NCBI GenBank assembly: GCA_904394215.1
Contig: CAJFNF010000013.1
Location: forward strand, 1 to 44,731
Reading direction: 5' to 3'
From: an uncultured Faecalibacterium sp.
Lineage (GTDB): Bacteria; Bacillota; Clostridia; Oscillospirales; Ruminococcaceae
DNA: 44,731 nucleotides
In this document: positions 26,587 through 34,829 of the stretch, in pieces
Position numbering within the stretch: position 1 is the first letter of the stretch
Layout: every line of letters begins with the position of its first letter
Translations under genes and position numbers: made by a program
The notes under the pieces: generated by a model
What the model was told of the DNA's origin: nothing
Database searches by the model: none
What the model saw: only the letters and a program-made list of their open reading frames with translations

Positions 26587-26621
26587 GGGGTTATTCCAAC
26601 CGCCTGAAAGGAGAGATTTCC

Positions 26622-27224
26622 ATGGCTGCATCCACCCGTGCCGACATCCTCGCCACCGCCCGGGAACTGTTCACCCGCTACGGCTATCACCATGTGTCCA
26701 TGCGCTCCATCTCGGACGCCATGGGGATCAGCGTGGGGAATCTGACCTATCACTTCCCCCGGAAAGCGGATCTGGCCGACGCCCTGCTGGAGCAGGAACT
26801 GCAGCGGGTCCTGATGGCGCCCCGCCCGGGGCTGGATGCCCTGGACCAGTGCCTCCGGGGGATGCTGTCCTCCCTGTTGGAAAACGCCCGGCTATTCAGC
26901 GATGCCGCCATGTTTTTGTCCATCCCCGCCCTGGCCCATGGCCACCGGGACCGGGTGGCCCGGCTGCGGGCCATGCTGCGGGCCATGCTCCAGGCCCAGG
27001 CCGACGCCGGCCTGCTGGACCTGGAAGACAAGCCTGCCTCGGCGCTGGACGATCTCACCGACCTTTTGATGTACTGCCATCTGGGCTGGCAGCAGCAGAT
27101 GGCCCTCTTTTCCCTGCCGCCCCGGCAGGCCCTGGAACAGGCCATGGGGCTCCAGTGGACCGCCCTGCGGCCCTGGCTCACCCCTGCAGGGCTGGCCAGC
27201 CTGGACCAGCTCCGCCCCATCTGA
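26622..27224 (+). CDS. TetR family regulator A
   Basis: A 200-residue TetR-type regulator. The N-terminal HTH is unmistakable: TRADILATARELFTRYGYHH, then MRSISDAMGISVGNLTYHFP (about residues 27-46) with the recognition helix in SVGNLTYHF. The all-helical C-terminal domain is Leu- and Arg-rich, as expected for ligand-binding and dimerisation. It is a clear paralog of TetR B at 37561-38193, whose HTH differs at only a few positions. It lies directly downstream of FMN lipoprotein A on the same strand but behind a terminator, and AAAGGAG precedes the ATG at 26622. I infer that it binds the palindrome at 25918-25932 and probably the related site at 37395-37413. Confidence 0.88.
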   Translation: MAASTRADILATARELFTRYGYHHVSMRSISDAMGISVGNLTYHFPRKADLADALLEQELQRVLMAPRPGLDALDQCLRGMLSSLLENARLFSDAAMFLSIPALAHGHRDRVARLRAMLRAMLQAQADAGLLDLEDKPASALDDLTDLLMYCHLGWQQQMALFSLPPRQALEQAMGLQWTALRPWLTPAGLASLDQLRPI

Positions 27225-27276
27225 ACCAAAACGCTCCCCCGTTCTGCCGGCGCAGATCGGGGGAGCGTTTGGTTTT
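27225..27276. terminator. Bidirectional terminator
   Basis: AACCAAAACGCTCCCCCG and its near-complement CGGGGGAGCGTTTGGTT form a long stem directly after TetR A. The tail GGTTTTGGTTT serves the plus strand and the AACCAAAA side the minus strand gene at 27285. Confidence 0.85.
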
Positions 27277-27284
27277 GGTTTGGG

Positions 27285-28388
27285 TTATTCCAGGGTTTCA
27301 GCGCACTTGCGGAGCCATTCGATCACCGGCAGGTGCTGGGGGCAGGCCCCCTCGCACTGGCCGCAGCGGATGCAGTCGGAGGCTTTGCCCCGTCCCTCAA
27401 TGGCCCGGGCATAGGCCTCTTTGGCCTGTTCCGGTTCATTCCGGGCCAGCTGCTTGTTGGCGGCAGCGAAAATCTTGGGGATGAAGATCTGCCGGGGGCA
27501 GCCCTCCACGCAGTAGCCGCAGCCGGTGCAGGGGATGGCCGCCGAGTGGGCCAGAATCTTCTGGGCCCGGGCCACGGCGTCCCGCTCGGCGTCGGTCACC
27601 GGGCCGAACTGGGTGAAGGTGGCCAGGTTGTCCTGCATCTGGGCCAGATTGGACATGCCCGACAGCACCGCCAGGATGCCGTCCAGGCTGGCGGCAAACC
27701 GCAGCGCCCAGGAGGCGCAGGACATGCCCGGCCGGACCTGTTCAAATACATCCTTGACTTCCTGGGGCGGGTCGGCCAGGGCGCCGCCCTTCACCGGCTC
27801 CATGATCACAATCTGCTTGCCGTGGGCCCGGGCAACCCGGTAATTCTCCCCCGAAGTGACCTCGGGGTTGTCCCAGTCGGCGTAGTTGATCTGCAGCTGG
27901 ACGAAATCCACATCCGGGTGCTGGGTCAGCAGCTTGTCCAGCAGGGCCGGGGTGCCGTGGAAGGAAAAGCCATAGTGCCGGATCAGGCCCTTGGCCTTCT
28001 GCTCCTTCACAAAGTCCCACAGGTTCCAGTCGTTGTAGTAATGCACATTGGAGTCCTGCAGTGCGTGGAGCAGGTAGTAGTCAAAGTAGCCGGCGCCGGT
28101 GCGCTCCAGGCTCTCTTCCAGCTCCTGCCGGGCCTTTTCGGGGGTCCCGGCCACCCGGGCGTTCAATTTGGTGGCCAGGGTGTAGCTGTCCCGGGGGTGG
28201 CGCTCCACCAGGGCTTTGCGGATGGCGTCCTCGCTGCCGGTGTAGACATAGGCCGTATCAAAATAAGTAAATCCCGCCGCCAGGAAGGCGTCCACCATCT
28301 GGCTGGTCTGGGCTACATCGATTTCTTCCCCCACCTTGGGCAGGCGCATCAGGCCGAAGCCCAGCGGCGCATGGTTTGCTGTACTCAT
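27285..28388 (-). CDS. Aldo/keto reductase with two [4Fe-4S] sites
   Basis: A 367-residue fusion of an aldo/keto reductase barrel (residues 1-290) and a C-terminal ferredoxin-like part. Barrel motifs: GFTYFDTAYVYTGSE (catalytic Asp and Tyr), LATKLNAR (Lys) and YYLLHALQD (His). Two [4Fe-4S] Cys motifs follow: CTGCGYCVEGCP and CIRCGQCEGACP, the second near the C-terminus. This type is common in anaerobes, where electrons may come from ferredoxin; the substrate is unknown. The ATG at 28388 has AAAGGA nine bases upstream. A promoter (28454-28481) lies between it and the phosphatase gene, so it forms its own unit. Confidence 0.9.
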   Translation of the reverse strand: MSTANHAPLGFGLMRLPKVGEEIDVAQTSQMVDAFLAAGFTYFDTAYVYTGSEDAIRKALVERHPRDSYTLATKLNARVAGTPEKARQELEESLERTGAGYFDYYLLHALQDSNVHYYNDWNLWDFVKEQKAKGLIRHYGFSFHGTPALLDKLLTQHPDVDFVQLQINYADWDNPEVTSGENYRVARAHGKQIVIMEPVKGGALADPPQEVKDVFEQVRPGMSCASWALRFAASLDGILAVLSGMSNLAQMQDNLATFTQFGPVTDAERDAVARAQKILAHSAAIPCTGCGYCVEGCPRQIFIPKIFAAANKQLARNEPEQAKEAYARAIEGRGKASDCIRCGQCEGACPQHLPVIEWLRKCAETLE

Positions 28389-28453
28389 CCAATTCATCCT
28401 TTCTGCCGCCCTGCCGGCCGGAAAGGCCGCAGGCTTTTGTCTCGTGTGCTTTT

Positions 28454-28481
28454 AGTATAGCACACCGGCGGCAGGATGCAA
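28454..28481 (-). promoter_or_regulatory. Promoter of the ferredoxin-type aldo/keto reductase
   Basis: Minus strand TTGCAT (28476-28481) and TATACT (28454-28459) are 16 bases apart, with TGC before the -10. Confidence 0.6.
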
Positions 28482-28503
28482 CCGGCGGGGCCGGCCGGCC
28501 TTT

Positions 28504-29214
28504 TCAGGGGGCCCCGGGCTCCGCCAGCCGCCGCGCGTTGGCATCCAGACGGTCCAGGAAGCCGCTGCCCAGTTTCTGACGGACCACCCGCCGCCCCTCC
28601 TGTAAATTGGGGATTCGGGTGGTGAGGTTGTGGCAGTCGCTGGCCAGCAGAGGGATGGGTGCTTCCCGCAGCAGCTCCAGCCCCAGGCGGCGGGTCCGCC
28701 ACATCAGCAGGGCCCCGGCGTTCACCTGCAAAGCCACCGGCAGCTGTTCCAGCTGCTGGATTTTCCGGCGGTTGCCCCTGCTGGCGCAGAACCGTTCGGG
28801 GTGGACCAGCACAACCCGGAACCCCCGGTCCAGCACCAGGGCAGTGACCTCTTCCACCTGCAGGTCGCTCCACTCGGTGAAGGGCATTTCCAGCATCAGG
28901 GTCCTGGTGCCCTGGATGCACAGCCGTTCCAGGCCGGGATGGTCCCCGATGCCCGAGAAATAGGCGGTCTCTGCCGCCGGGATCACCCGGGGCAGGGCCT
29001 CATCCCGGGGCAGGGCCGATGCCAGCCGTTCCACGGCGGCGGCCCGCCGCTCGCAAAAAGCGTCGATGGAATTCTGCCGGCGGTAATAGTGGGAGGTGCC
29101 GCAGACCGCCTGTACCCCCTGGGCTTTCTGGCGCCGCAGCATTTCCACCGAGCAGGCCTCGTCAGGGCTGCCGTCGTCCATCCCCGGAAGGATATGTGTA
29201 TGCAAATCAATCAT
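28504..29214 (-). CDS. PHP-type tyrosine-protein phosphatase (CpsB/YwqE-like)
   Basis: A 236-residue manganese-dependent phosphatase of the polymerase-and-histidinol-phosphatase family, which dephosphorylates BY-kinases of EPS/capsule systems. The metal-binding start DLHTHILPGMDDGSPDE (residues 3-19) is textbook. GTSHYY, LVHPERF and LLASDCHNLTTR supply further metal ligands. It is the only such phosphatase in the window and probably serves both BY-kinases. GAAGG precedes the ATG at 29214. It lies downstream of a terminator that closes the EPS2 run, so it may have its own weak promoter. Confidence 0.92.
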   Translation of the reverse strand: MIDLHTHILPGMDDGSPDEACSVEMLRRQKAQGVQAVCGTSHYYRRQNSIDAFCERRAAAVERLASALPRDEALPRVIPAAETAYFSGIGDHPGLERLCIQGTRTLMLEMPFTEWSDLQVEEVTALVLDRGFRVVLVHPERFCASRGNRRKIQQLEQLPVALQVNAGALLMWRTRRLGLELLREAPIPLLASDCHNLTTRIPNLQEGRRVVRQKLGSGFLDRLDANARRLAEPGAP

Positions 29215-29280
29215 CCCTGCACCTTCTTTCCTGCTGTCCTGGCTGTATCTTGCCCCCCATCCGGCTGCCTTATCCCCAGC

Positions 29281-29313
29281 AAAAAAGCGGAGGAAGCCTT
29301 CGCTTCCTCCGCT
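29281..29313 (-). terminator. Terminator of the EPS2 run
   Basis: Minus strand stem AGCGGAGGAAGC / GCTTCCTCCGCT (29286-29297 with 29302-29313), four-base loop, then TTTTTTG. It sits 40 bases after the nucleotidyltransferase stop. Confidence 0.9.
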
Positions 29314-29354
29314 GCAGTCAAACCATCCGGGCCAAAACCTCCCAGAGGCCGCCT

Positions 29355-30257
29355 TTACAAATCCGAGAACAGGTCTGCCCGGTACAGGCCTGCTTCCAGC
29401 ATCTTCCGGAAATTCTCCTTGACCGCCGGCACGTCCTCCTTATAGGTCATGCCGTACCAGGTGTCGTTGGTCCGCAGGACCTTCACCGCCATCCGGCCCT
29501 GGGCCAGCAGCTGGCCGATGAAGGTGGGGATCAAGTATTCCGCCTTGAGGGGGTCTGCGGGGACTTCCTTCCGGAAAAATTCCGCAAAGCCCTCTTCCAG
29601 GGTGTCCAGGAAGTCGGGGGTCAGGCCCCACATATTCATGGATACCAGGGAATCCACATCCAGCCGGACGCCGTCGGCCTGGGCGCCGCCGGCGGTCTTG
29701 ACGATGTTTTTGGTCTCTGCCACCCGGGTCAGGTTGCCGTCTGCGTCCATGGCGCAGATGCCGCGGGTGACGCCGCCGTTGTCCGACAGGGTGTTCTTCA
29801 GCACAAAGCCGGCCATGCAGGCCCTGCCGCCCGCTTCCAGGTATTGATGAACGGCCCGGAAGCCCTCCTTGCCGTAGTAGTCATCGGCATTGATCACAAT
29901 GAACGGCGTGTCCACCACCTGTTTGGCGGCCAGCACCGCCTGGCCGGTGCCCCAGGGCTTGGTCCGCCCCTCGGGGAAGGGCCCCGGGATGTCGTGCAGG
30001 TCCTGGAAGGCGTAGTCCACCGTCACCCCATGGGCGGCGCAGACGGCGGCAATCCGGTCGCCGATGACCTCCCGGAATTCCGTTTCGATGTCCCGGCGGA
30101 TTACAAAGACCACGTGGCTGAACCCGGCCTCGATGGCGTCATGAACAGAGTAATCCATGATGATATGGCCGGCGGAGTCCACCGGTTCCAGCTGCTTGAT
30201 GCCGCCCCCAAAGCGGGAGCCGATGCCGGCAGCCATAATGAGCAGTGTCGTTTTCAT
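29355..30257 (-). CDS. Sugar-phosphate nucleotidyltransferase
   Basis: A 300-residue NTP_transferase family protein, predicted to make a nucleotide-activated sugar from an NTP and a sugar 1-phosphate. The nucleotide-binding signature is LIMAAGIGSRFGGGIKQLEP (residues 6-25, shown shortened to its core AAGIGSRFGGGIKQL), with the metal-binding INADDYYGKE later and a conserved NMWGLTPDFLD. It differs from classical GalU and RmlA, and the sugar is not readable. AGAAGGG precedes the ATG at 30257. It is the last gene of the EPS2 run before a terminator. Confidence 0.82.
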   Translation of the reverse strand: MKTTLLIMAAGIGSRFGGGIKQLEPVDSAGHIIMDYSVHDAIEAGFSHVVFVIRRDIETEFREVIGDRIAAVCAAHGVTVDYAFQDLHDIPGPFPEGRTKPWGTGQAVLAAKQVVDTPFIVINADDYYGKEGFRAVHQYLEAGGRACMAGFVLKNTLSDNGGVTRGICAMDADGNLTRVAETKNIVKTAGGAQADGVRLDVDSLVSMNMWGLTPDFLDTLEEGFAEFFRKEVPADPLKAEYLIPTFIGQLLAQGRMAVKVLRTNDTWYGMTYKEDVPAVKENFRKMLEAGLYRADLFSDL

Positions 30258-30305
30258 AGGATATTCCCTTCTGTTGTTTGCAGTTGAGCCATTCCGATTG
30301 TCGCG

Positions 30306-31019
30306 TCATTCGCCGTACATCCCCAGGACCGCCGGAATGGTTTGAATCATCAATTTCCAATCCAGCCAGAAGCTCCGGTCCTGTATGTGCTGAAGATCCA
30401 GATCGCCCCATTCATCAAAGGCCATTTGGTTGCGGCAGGGCTGGACCTGCCAGTAGCAGGTGAGTCCCGGCAGCACATAGAAGCGCTGTTGCTGGTAGGC
30501 GCTGTAGGCGGCCGCCTCCCGCGGCAGGGCCGGGCGGGGCCCCACCAGGCTCATATCCCCTTTCAGGACATTGACGAGCTGGGGCAATTCGTCCAGGCCG
30601 GTCCTGCGGAGCAGCCGCCCCACCCTGGTGATGCGGGGATCTCCTTTCATCTTAAAGACCGGGCCTGCCATTTCATTCTGCCCCAGAAGCGCCCCCAGCC
30701 CTTCTTCCGCGCGGGGGATCATGGAGCGGAATTTGTACATCCTGAACATGGTCCCATTCAGGCCCACCCGGTTCTGCACAAAAATTGGGCTGGCGCCCGG
30801 GCTGTCCACCCAGATCACCACAGCCAAGATCAGCATCGGGGCAGCCAGCACCGTCAGCCCCAGCAGGGACAGGACCACATCCCGCACCCGCTGCGCCCGC
30901 CGGTAGCCCCGTCTGGACCGCAGCAGTTCCTCCCGGTCCAGGCGGAATCTTCCTGCTTTCAGGGAAACGCTGGCAGCAGCAGCCTTCGCTCCGGCCCCGG
31001 GCCCTGCTGTCTTGTGCAT
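30306..31019 (-). CDS. Initiating sugar-phosphate transferase (EPS2)
   Basis: A 237-residue polyprenyl-phosphate sugar-1-phosphate transferase, a paralog of the EPS1 enzyme at 21446-22141. An N-terminal basic, Ala-rich stretch and one TM helix precede MYKFRSMIPRAEE, RRTGLDELPQLVNVL and MSLVGPRPALPRE, which are almost identical to the EPS1 copy. The two proteins differ mainly in the first 50 residues. The site upstream of the ATG at 31019 (ACAGGA) is close to the start and poor. Its own promoter is at 31101-31129, with an unusual palindrome further up. Confidence 0.88.
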   Translation of the reverse strand: MHKTAGPGAGAKAAAASVSLKAGRFRLDREELLRSRRGYRRAQRVRDVVLSLLGLTVLAAPMLILAVVIWVDSPGASPIFVQNRVGLNGTMFRMYKFRSMIPRAEEGLGALLGQNEMAGPVFKMKGDPRITRVGRLLRRTGLDELPQLVNVLKGDMSLVGPRPALPREAAAYSAYQQQRFYVLPGLTCYWQVQPCRNQMAFDEWGDLDLQHIQDRSFWLDWKLMIQTIPAVLGMYGE

Positions 31020-31100
31020 TCCTGTTTCACCCGCCTGTATCTGGAACCCGCAGACGCTTTCAAAGCATCTGCCGCAATGAAAAAGATGAAAGTATATTTT

Positions 31101-31129
31101 ATTTTACCATGTATTTGCGCCATTTTCAA
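31101..31129 (-). promoter_or_regulatory. Sigma-A promoter of the EPS2 sugar transferase
   Basis: Minus strand TTGAAA (31124-31129) and TAAAAT (31101-31106) are exactly 17 bases apart, with TGG before the -10. It gives an 80-base leader before the start at 31019. Confidence 0.7.
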
Positions 31130-31184
31130 GTTTCGAGGCCCGTCATTCTGTAGGTAATTCACATTTTCGCGTCGAAATCGAAGC

Positions 31185-31201
31185 AAAATACAGTGTATTT
31201 T
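31185..31201. promoter_or_regulatory. Perfect AT-rich palindrome upstream of the EPS2 transferase promoter
   Basis: AAAATACA-G-TGTATTTT, an 8-1-8 perfect dyad, lies about 55 bases upstream of the -35 of the sugar transferase promoter and 29 bases after the GT2 stop. It is a possible protein-binding site. Loop size is too small for a good terminator hairpin. A second short dyad TTTCG-CGT-CGAAA lies between it and the promoter. Confidence 0.45.
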
Positions 31202-31229
31202 ACATAATTTTTAAGTTTGGGGCATTCCC

Positions 31230-32093
31230 TCACCTTGGGCAGCGGCTGCGGTGTTTCCAGAAAAGCAGCTCCGCCCTTTTGGATAAAAGCGCCCCTTGTT
31301 TCAGCACAGGCGGATACCCGCTATAGCGCTGGATGTAGTAGATCCTGCTCCGGAGCAGCATCAGCATGGCCTGCGCCTTTCCTTCAGTCCGGGAGCGGCG
31401 GGCATGGTACGCCGTGATTTCCCTCAGGTACAGCTCCCGGAAACCAGCTTTCCGGGCCTGTTTTGCAAGGATGGGCTCCTCACAGTACATAAAAACATGT
31501 TCGTCCAGGTAGCCGATGGCTTCCAGGCATTCCCTGGAGACAAAGAAGCAGCAGCCGGCGACTTTTTCGCAGTACCCGGTCCGGTCTGGGGCGAGATGGC
31601 CGTACCCCAGTCCCAGTTTCCGGCGGATCTTTTGGGCGGGCCAGAAGACTTCCGCCAGGCACCCGGGCTCCCGCATGGGGTTCTGCCGCCGTCCGTCCGG
31701 GAGCAAAACATTGGTTCCAATGACGGCCGCCTCCGGCCAGTTTTCCAGCTGGTCCATCACAGAGCGGATGTAATGGGGGTCCCGCAGCTCCACATCCGGG
31801 TTCAGCACCAGCATCCAGTCTGCCCCATGGGCTGCAGCCGCCCGCAGGCCCAGATTGTTGCCGGCGGAAAAGCCGCCGTTTTCCCGGTTCAGGATCAGGG
31901 CAGCGCCGTACTCCTGACAGAGCGCCTCCAGCCGCTCCGCCTCGCCCGGCAGGGTGGAGCCGTTGTCCACCACCACAATCCACACATCCGCATCCTCCTG
32001 GCTGTGCAGGTAGTGCAGGCACTTTCTGCAGTCGTCGCCGGTATTGTAATTCAGGATCACCGCCGCAACCCGGGGCCTGTTATATGCCATCAT
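31230..32093 (-). CDS. Glycosyltransferase family 2
   Basis: A 287-residue GT-A glycosyltransferase of the rhamnosyltransferase-like GT2 branch. Visible motifs are AAVILNYNTGDDCRKCL at the N-terminus, VVVDNGST, NGGFSAGNNLGLRAA (donor-site loop) and MLVLNPDVEL with the metal-binding Asp. VFMYCEEPILAKQARKAGF is the acceptor-side ED-like motif. I prefer the ATG at 32093 (AAAGGA about 12 bases upstream); ATGs at 32090 and 32126 are possible. It sits directly after the frameshifted DUF1972 gene in EPS2. Donor unknown; many relatives use dTDP-rhamnose. Confidence 0.87.
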   Translation of the reverse strand: MMAYNRPRVAAVILNYNTGDDCRKCLHYLHSQEDADVWIVVVDNGSTLPGEAERLEALCQEYGAALILNRENGGFSAGNNLGLRAAAAHGADWMLVLNPDVELRDPHYIRSVMDQLENWPEAAVIGTNVLLPDGRRQNPMREPGCLAEVFWPAQKIRRKLGLGYGHLAPDRTGYCEKVAGCCFFVSRECLEAIGYLDEHVFMYCEEPILAKQARKAGFRELYLREITAYHARRSRTEGKAQAMLMLLRSRIYYIQRYSGYPPVLKQGALLSKRAELLFWKHRSRCPR

Positions 32094-32131
32094 CGCCGGA
32101 TCCCATCCTTTCTCTGCGGCGATCATCCCAA

Positions 32132-32834
32132 TCAGTTCCCGCTTTCTCCCGGGAGGCCCATGCAGTCCCTGCGGTCCGCCGTGTCCATCACCCCGGAACG
32201 CACCGGAGACACCCGGTACAAAGTCTCCGCCAGCTCCATCACCCGGCTGGCCGCACGAATTTCATCCATCAGGATGCTTTCGTTCCGGTACATGGTATCG
32301 GTGATCCAGGTCCGACCATCGGACCATCAGCCGTTCGGACAGCTTCCAGTACTTCCGGACCGGCCAGGACCACTTGGCCCGCAGGAACTCGTGCCCATCC
32401 GGATTCAGGTACACCCGGCCTCCCAGCCGGTGGATTTTAAGGCAGTAATGCCTCATAAAGGGGCCGATCCGGCAGGCCATGATGTAGACGACGGGATGCC
32501 GGAGCTTTTCCTTCCGGATCTGCCTGCAGCTCTGGGAGAGGGCCATTACATCGTAATAAATGGCCTGGGCCGGGCCGATTTTTTCGGGGATTTTCACCCG
32601 GAAGCAGCGCGCGTTGTGGTAGAGAAACAGCCGGTCGCTGATGATCTGTGCCCCCCTGGTTTGAGCCGGGTCCATGCTGCCCTCACCATTGGCCTTGCAG
32701 GCCACATGGTATCGAATCTTTGGGTGATCCTGATGGTATTCCGTCAGCTTATTGACAAAGGTCTCGTAGCCGCCGTATGCCCCCAGGGATTTTGCCCCCA
32801 CCAGAAAGACGTGCTGAATTTCATTGCCCTGCAT
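32132..32834 (-). pseudogene. Truncated/frameshifted DUF1972 rhamnosyltransferase
   Basis: The intact part (ATG at 32834, stop at 32262) encodes the N-terminal DUF1972 domain of a beta-1,4-rhamnosyltransferase (RgpA/Cps2T-like): VFLVGAKSLGAYGGYETFVNKL, then RCFRVKIPEKIGPAQAIYYD, IMACRIGPFMRHYC and LNPDGHEFLRAKWSWPVRKYW. The C-terminal GT4 domain (about 190 residues) is missing. Right where relatives read DLLICDS, the frame here gives DLDHRYHV and stops after a few codons. In the -1 frame, ITDTMYRNESILMDEIR and a further helical stretch stay open to a stop at 32132. So the gene has at least one frameshift and a deletion. GGAG precedes the ATG, and the truncated product may still be made, but it is unlikely to be active. 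Confidence 0.78.
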
Positions 32835-32868
32835 CACAATCTTCTCTCCATCCCAAAATCCAGCTTAT

Positions 32869-33636
32869 TCAGCCGCCGGTCTTTCCCGGGCCTGCGCCCC
32901 GCCTCTTCAAGTGGGAATGGCTGCGGCCGTCGCTGCCGCCGGCATCCTTTTTGTAGCCGTAGTGGGAGTAAGCATAGCGGCGGCCATAGCGGCCCTTCAG
33001 CTCCATCCGGTTCAGCACCACCCCCAGCAGCAGGCTGTCCGCACGGCTCAGCATCTGGACCGAACGCCGCACCACCTTCCGGGGCGTTTCCCCGCTGCGG
33101 ATCACCAGGATGCTGCCGTCGCAGCGGCGGGCGATGTTCAGAGCGTCCGACACGCGCCCCAGCGGGGGCGTGTCCACCAGCACATACCCAAACTGCTGTT
33201 TGCAGCATGCCATCATCCTGGCAAAACGGGGGTTCTCCAACAGGATGGAGGGGTTGGCAATGGTCGAAGCCGCCGGGATCATGTAGCCATTGGAGACATT
33301 GGTTTGGTACACCACATCCCGCAAGTCTGCCCGCCCCGCCAAATAATGGGCGGCCCCCACCAGATCCTCCCCAGAGGCGGCGCTGATACCGTATCTGTGC
33401 CACAGCCGGGAGTTGCGGAAGTCGCAGTCCACCAGCAGGACCGGGATGCCCACTTCCGCCATCATTTTCCACAGCTGCATGGCAACAAAACTCTTGCCCT
33501 CGCCGGGGACGCTGCTGGTCACCATGATGGTTTTGACCTGATCCCCGCAGAAACTCAGATTGATCCGCAGATGGTTGAGCGCCTCGGCCATCTCAAACGG
33601 AAGCGGGGGCATCCTTTTGATGTCCAGCTCTTTCAT
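32869..33636 (-). CDS. BY-kinase (CpsD/CapB-like), EPS2
   Basis: A 255-residue tyrosine kinase, paralog of the EPS1 copy at 22994-23743. Walker A is TSSVPGEGKS, Walker A' is VLLVDCDF and Walker B is VLVDTPP. The C-terminal tail has five tyrosines (RYGRRYAYSHYGYKK) and then a basic Ser/His/Arg-rich end. GGAAGG precedes the ATG at 33636, which overlaps the Wzz stop by 4 bases. All kinase motifs are intact, so this copy should be active even though the rest of EPS2 is incomplete. Confidence 0.92.
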   Translation of the reverse strand: MKELDIKRMPPLPFEMAEALNHLRINLSFCGDQVKTIMVTSSVPGEGKSFVAMQLWKMMAEVGIPVLLVDCDFRNSRLWHRYGISAASGEDLVGAAHYLAGRADLRDVVYQTNVSNGYMIPAASTIANPSILLENPRFARMMACCKQQFGYVLVDTPPLGRVSDALNIARRCDGSILVIRSGETPRKVVRRSVQMLSRADSLLLGVVLNRMELKGRYGRRYAYSHYGYKKDAGGSDGRSHSHLKRRGAGPGKTGG

Positions 33637-34403
33637 GGGGACCGCCTTCCTTTCCGCCCTGTGTGATGTTTGCTTTTCCTGCGCCGCATCTCCAGGTTCC
33701 CCTCCGGAATGGCGGCCAGCGGCTGGATGCCCAGATACCGCTCTACGTCCTCGGGGGTCACAAAGGTATCGTTCATCAGATGCCCCAGGATCAGCACCAC
33801 GGCCCAGAGGACTGCGCCCAGCAGGCCGCCCAGCACGCTGTTCTTTGCATAGCTGGGGCTGGATTTGGATTCCGGCGGAATGGCTGCTTCCACCAGCCTG
33901 GGTTTTTCCGTCCCCATAATCCGGGGCAGATAGACGCAGGCCTGCTCCACCAGCTGGTTGGCGATGTCCGCCGACTGCCGGGGGTCCAGGCTGGTGACGG
34001 TGATCTTCAGAATCCGGGTATCCGGGGTATTGGTGATCTGGATCATTTCTCTCAGTTTTTCAACCGGCAGGGCCTGCCCGCCGGGGAGTTCCTTCAGGCC
34101 GAGCTGCTGGATGACGTCCTCCATCAGGGGGCGGCTGAGCAGCAGTTCCTGGTAGTCTGCTGTCAACTGTGCGCCAATCTGCAGGTCGGTCAGGTCCACC
34201 ACCGCATGGTTGGAAGCTGAAACAATATAGATGCTGGCAGCCGCCTCATACCTGGGCGGGATCAGGAACCACGTTGCCCCCAGGGCGACGGTGGCGCCCA
34301 GCACCATGCCCAGTGCCAGCTGCCAGGCATGCCCCCACAGCAGATCAAACAGTTCCACCAGATCCACCACGTTGTTCTCATCCTGCTGCCATCTCTGGTC
34401 CAT
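33633..34403 (-). CDS. Wzz-like chain-length / BY-kinase activator, EPS2
   Basis: A 256-residue two-TM membrane protein, paralog of the EPS1 copy. NNVVDLVELFDLLWGHAW opens the protein, TDLQIGAQLTADYQELLLSR lies in the extracellular domain, and VTPEDVERYLGIQPLAAIPE forms the cytoplasmic kinase-contact tail, followed by an Arg/Lys-rich end. The ATG at 34403 has AAAGGA ten bases upstream and gives a length equal to the paralog; the longer open frame to 34583 has no ribosome binding site. It is the first gene of EPS2, with a candidate promoter about 190 bases upstream. Confidence 0.88.
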   Translation of the reverse strand: MDQRWQQDENNVVDLVELFDLLWGHAWQLALGMVLGATVALGATWFLIPPRYEAAASIYIVSASNHAVVDLTDLQIGAQLTADYQELLLSRPLMEDVIQQLGLKELPGGQALPVEKLREMIQITNTPDTRILKITVTSLDPRQSADIANQLVEQACVYLPRIMGTEKPRLVEAAIPPESKSSPSYAKNSVLGGLLGAVLWAVVLILGHLMNDTFVTPEDVERYLGIQPLAAIPEGNLEMRRRKSKHHTGRKGRRSP

Positions 34404-34595
34404 AGCCCGGCTGTCCTTTCTCATCCAAATTTCCCCGCAGAGCCGCTGGGACACGGCCTGCCGGGGCCTGTTTTCCTTTCTCTGCCTGCCGCCGGCAAAA
34501 ACAACTTTCCTTTCATAATCTCTCCCGCCCGGAACATCCAAAGAATCTTTTCTTCGGGGTTGGAATGCAGCCTTTTTGTTCAAAATCTTAAAGAA

Positions 34596-34604
34596 ATATT
34601 AACA
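34596..34604 (-). promoter_or_regulatory. Possible extended -10 promoter of EPS2
   Basis: Minus strand TGTTAATAT (TAATAT at 34596-34601) in AT-rich DNA, with a weak -35. The leader to the Wzz start would be about 190 bases. Confidence 0.4.
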
Positions 34605-34770
34605 CAGCACGTCTCATTTCGGAAGTTATGTACAGCCATTCTGTCCCCAAAATTCTACATCAAAATACAAATTTCGCATTTCCTCCGCCCCTGCCCCTGG
34701 AAAACAGTCCTGGGCTTCCCCTTGTCTTTTTGCCCGGCCGGCGGCAGCCCTCCCTTCACCGGGAGGCCTT
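34605..34770. other. Intergenic region between EPS2 and the two-TM gene
   Basis: AT-rich to about 34680 and GC-rich after it. I see no open frame with a ribosome binding site and no hairpin with a T-tail. It separates two divergent transcription units. Confidence 0.4.
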
Positions 34771-34775
34771 TGGTG

Positions 34776-34784
34776 TGCTATAAT
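34776..34784 (+). promoter_or_regulatory. Extended -10 promoter of the 400-residue membrane protein
   Basis: TGCTATAAT with consensus TATAAT at 34779-34784, 46 bases upstream of the start at 34830; no good -35. Confidence 0.6.
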
Positions 34785-34829
34785 AGCCTCGCCCGGACCA
34801 TCACCAGCCAGCCAAACGGAGGAACTTTT

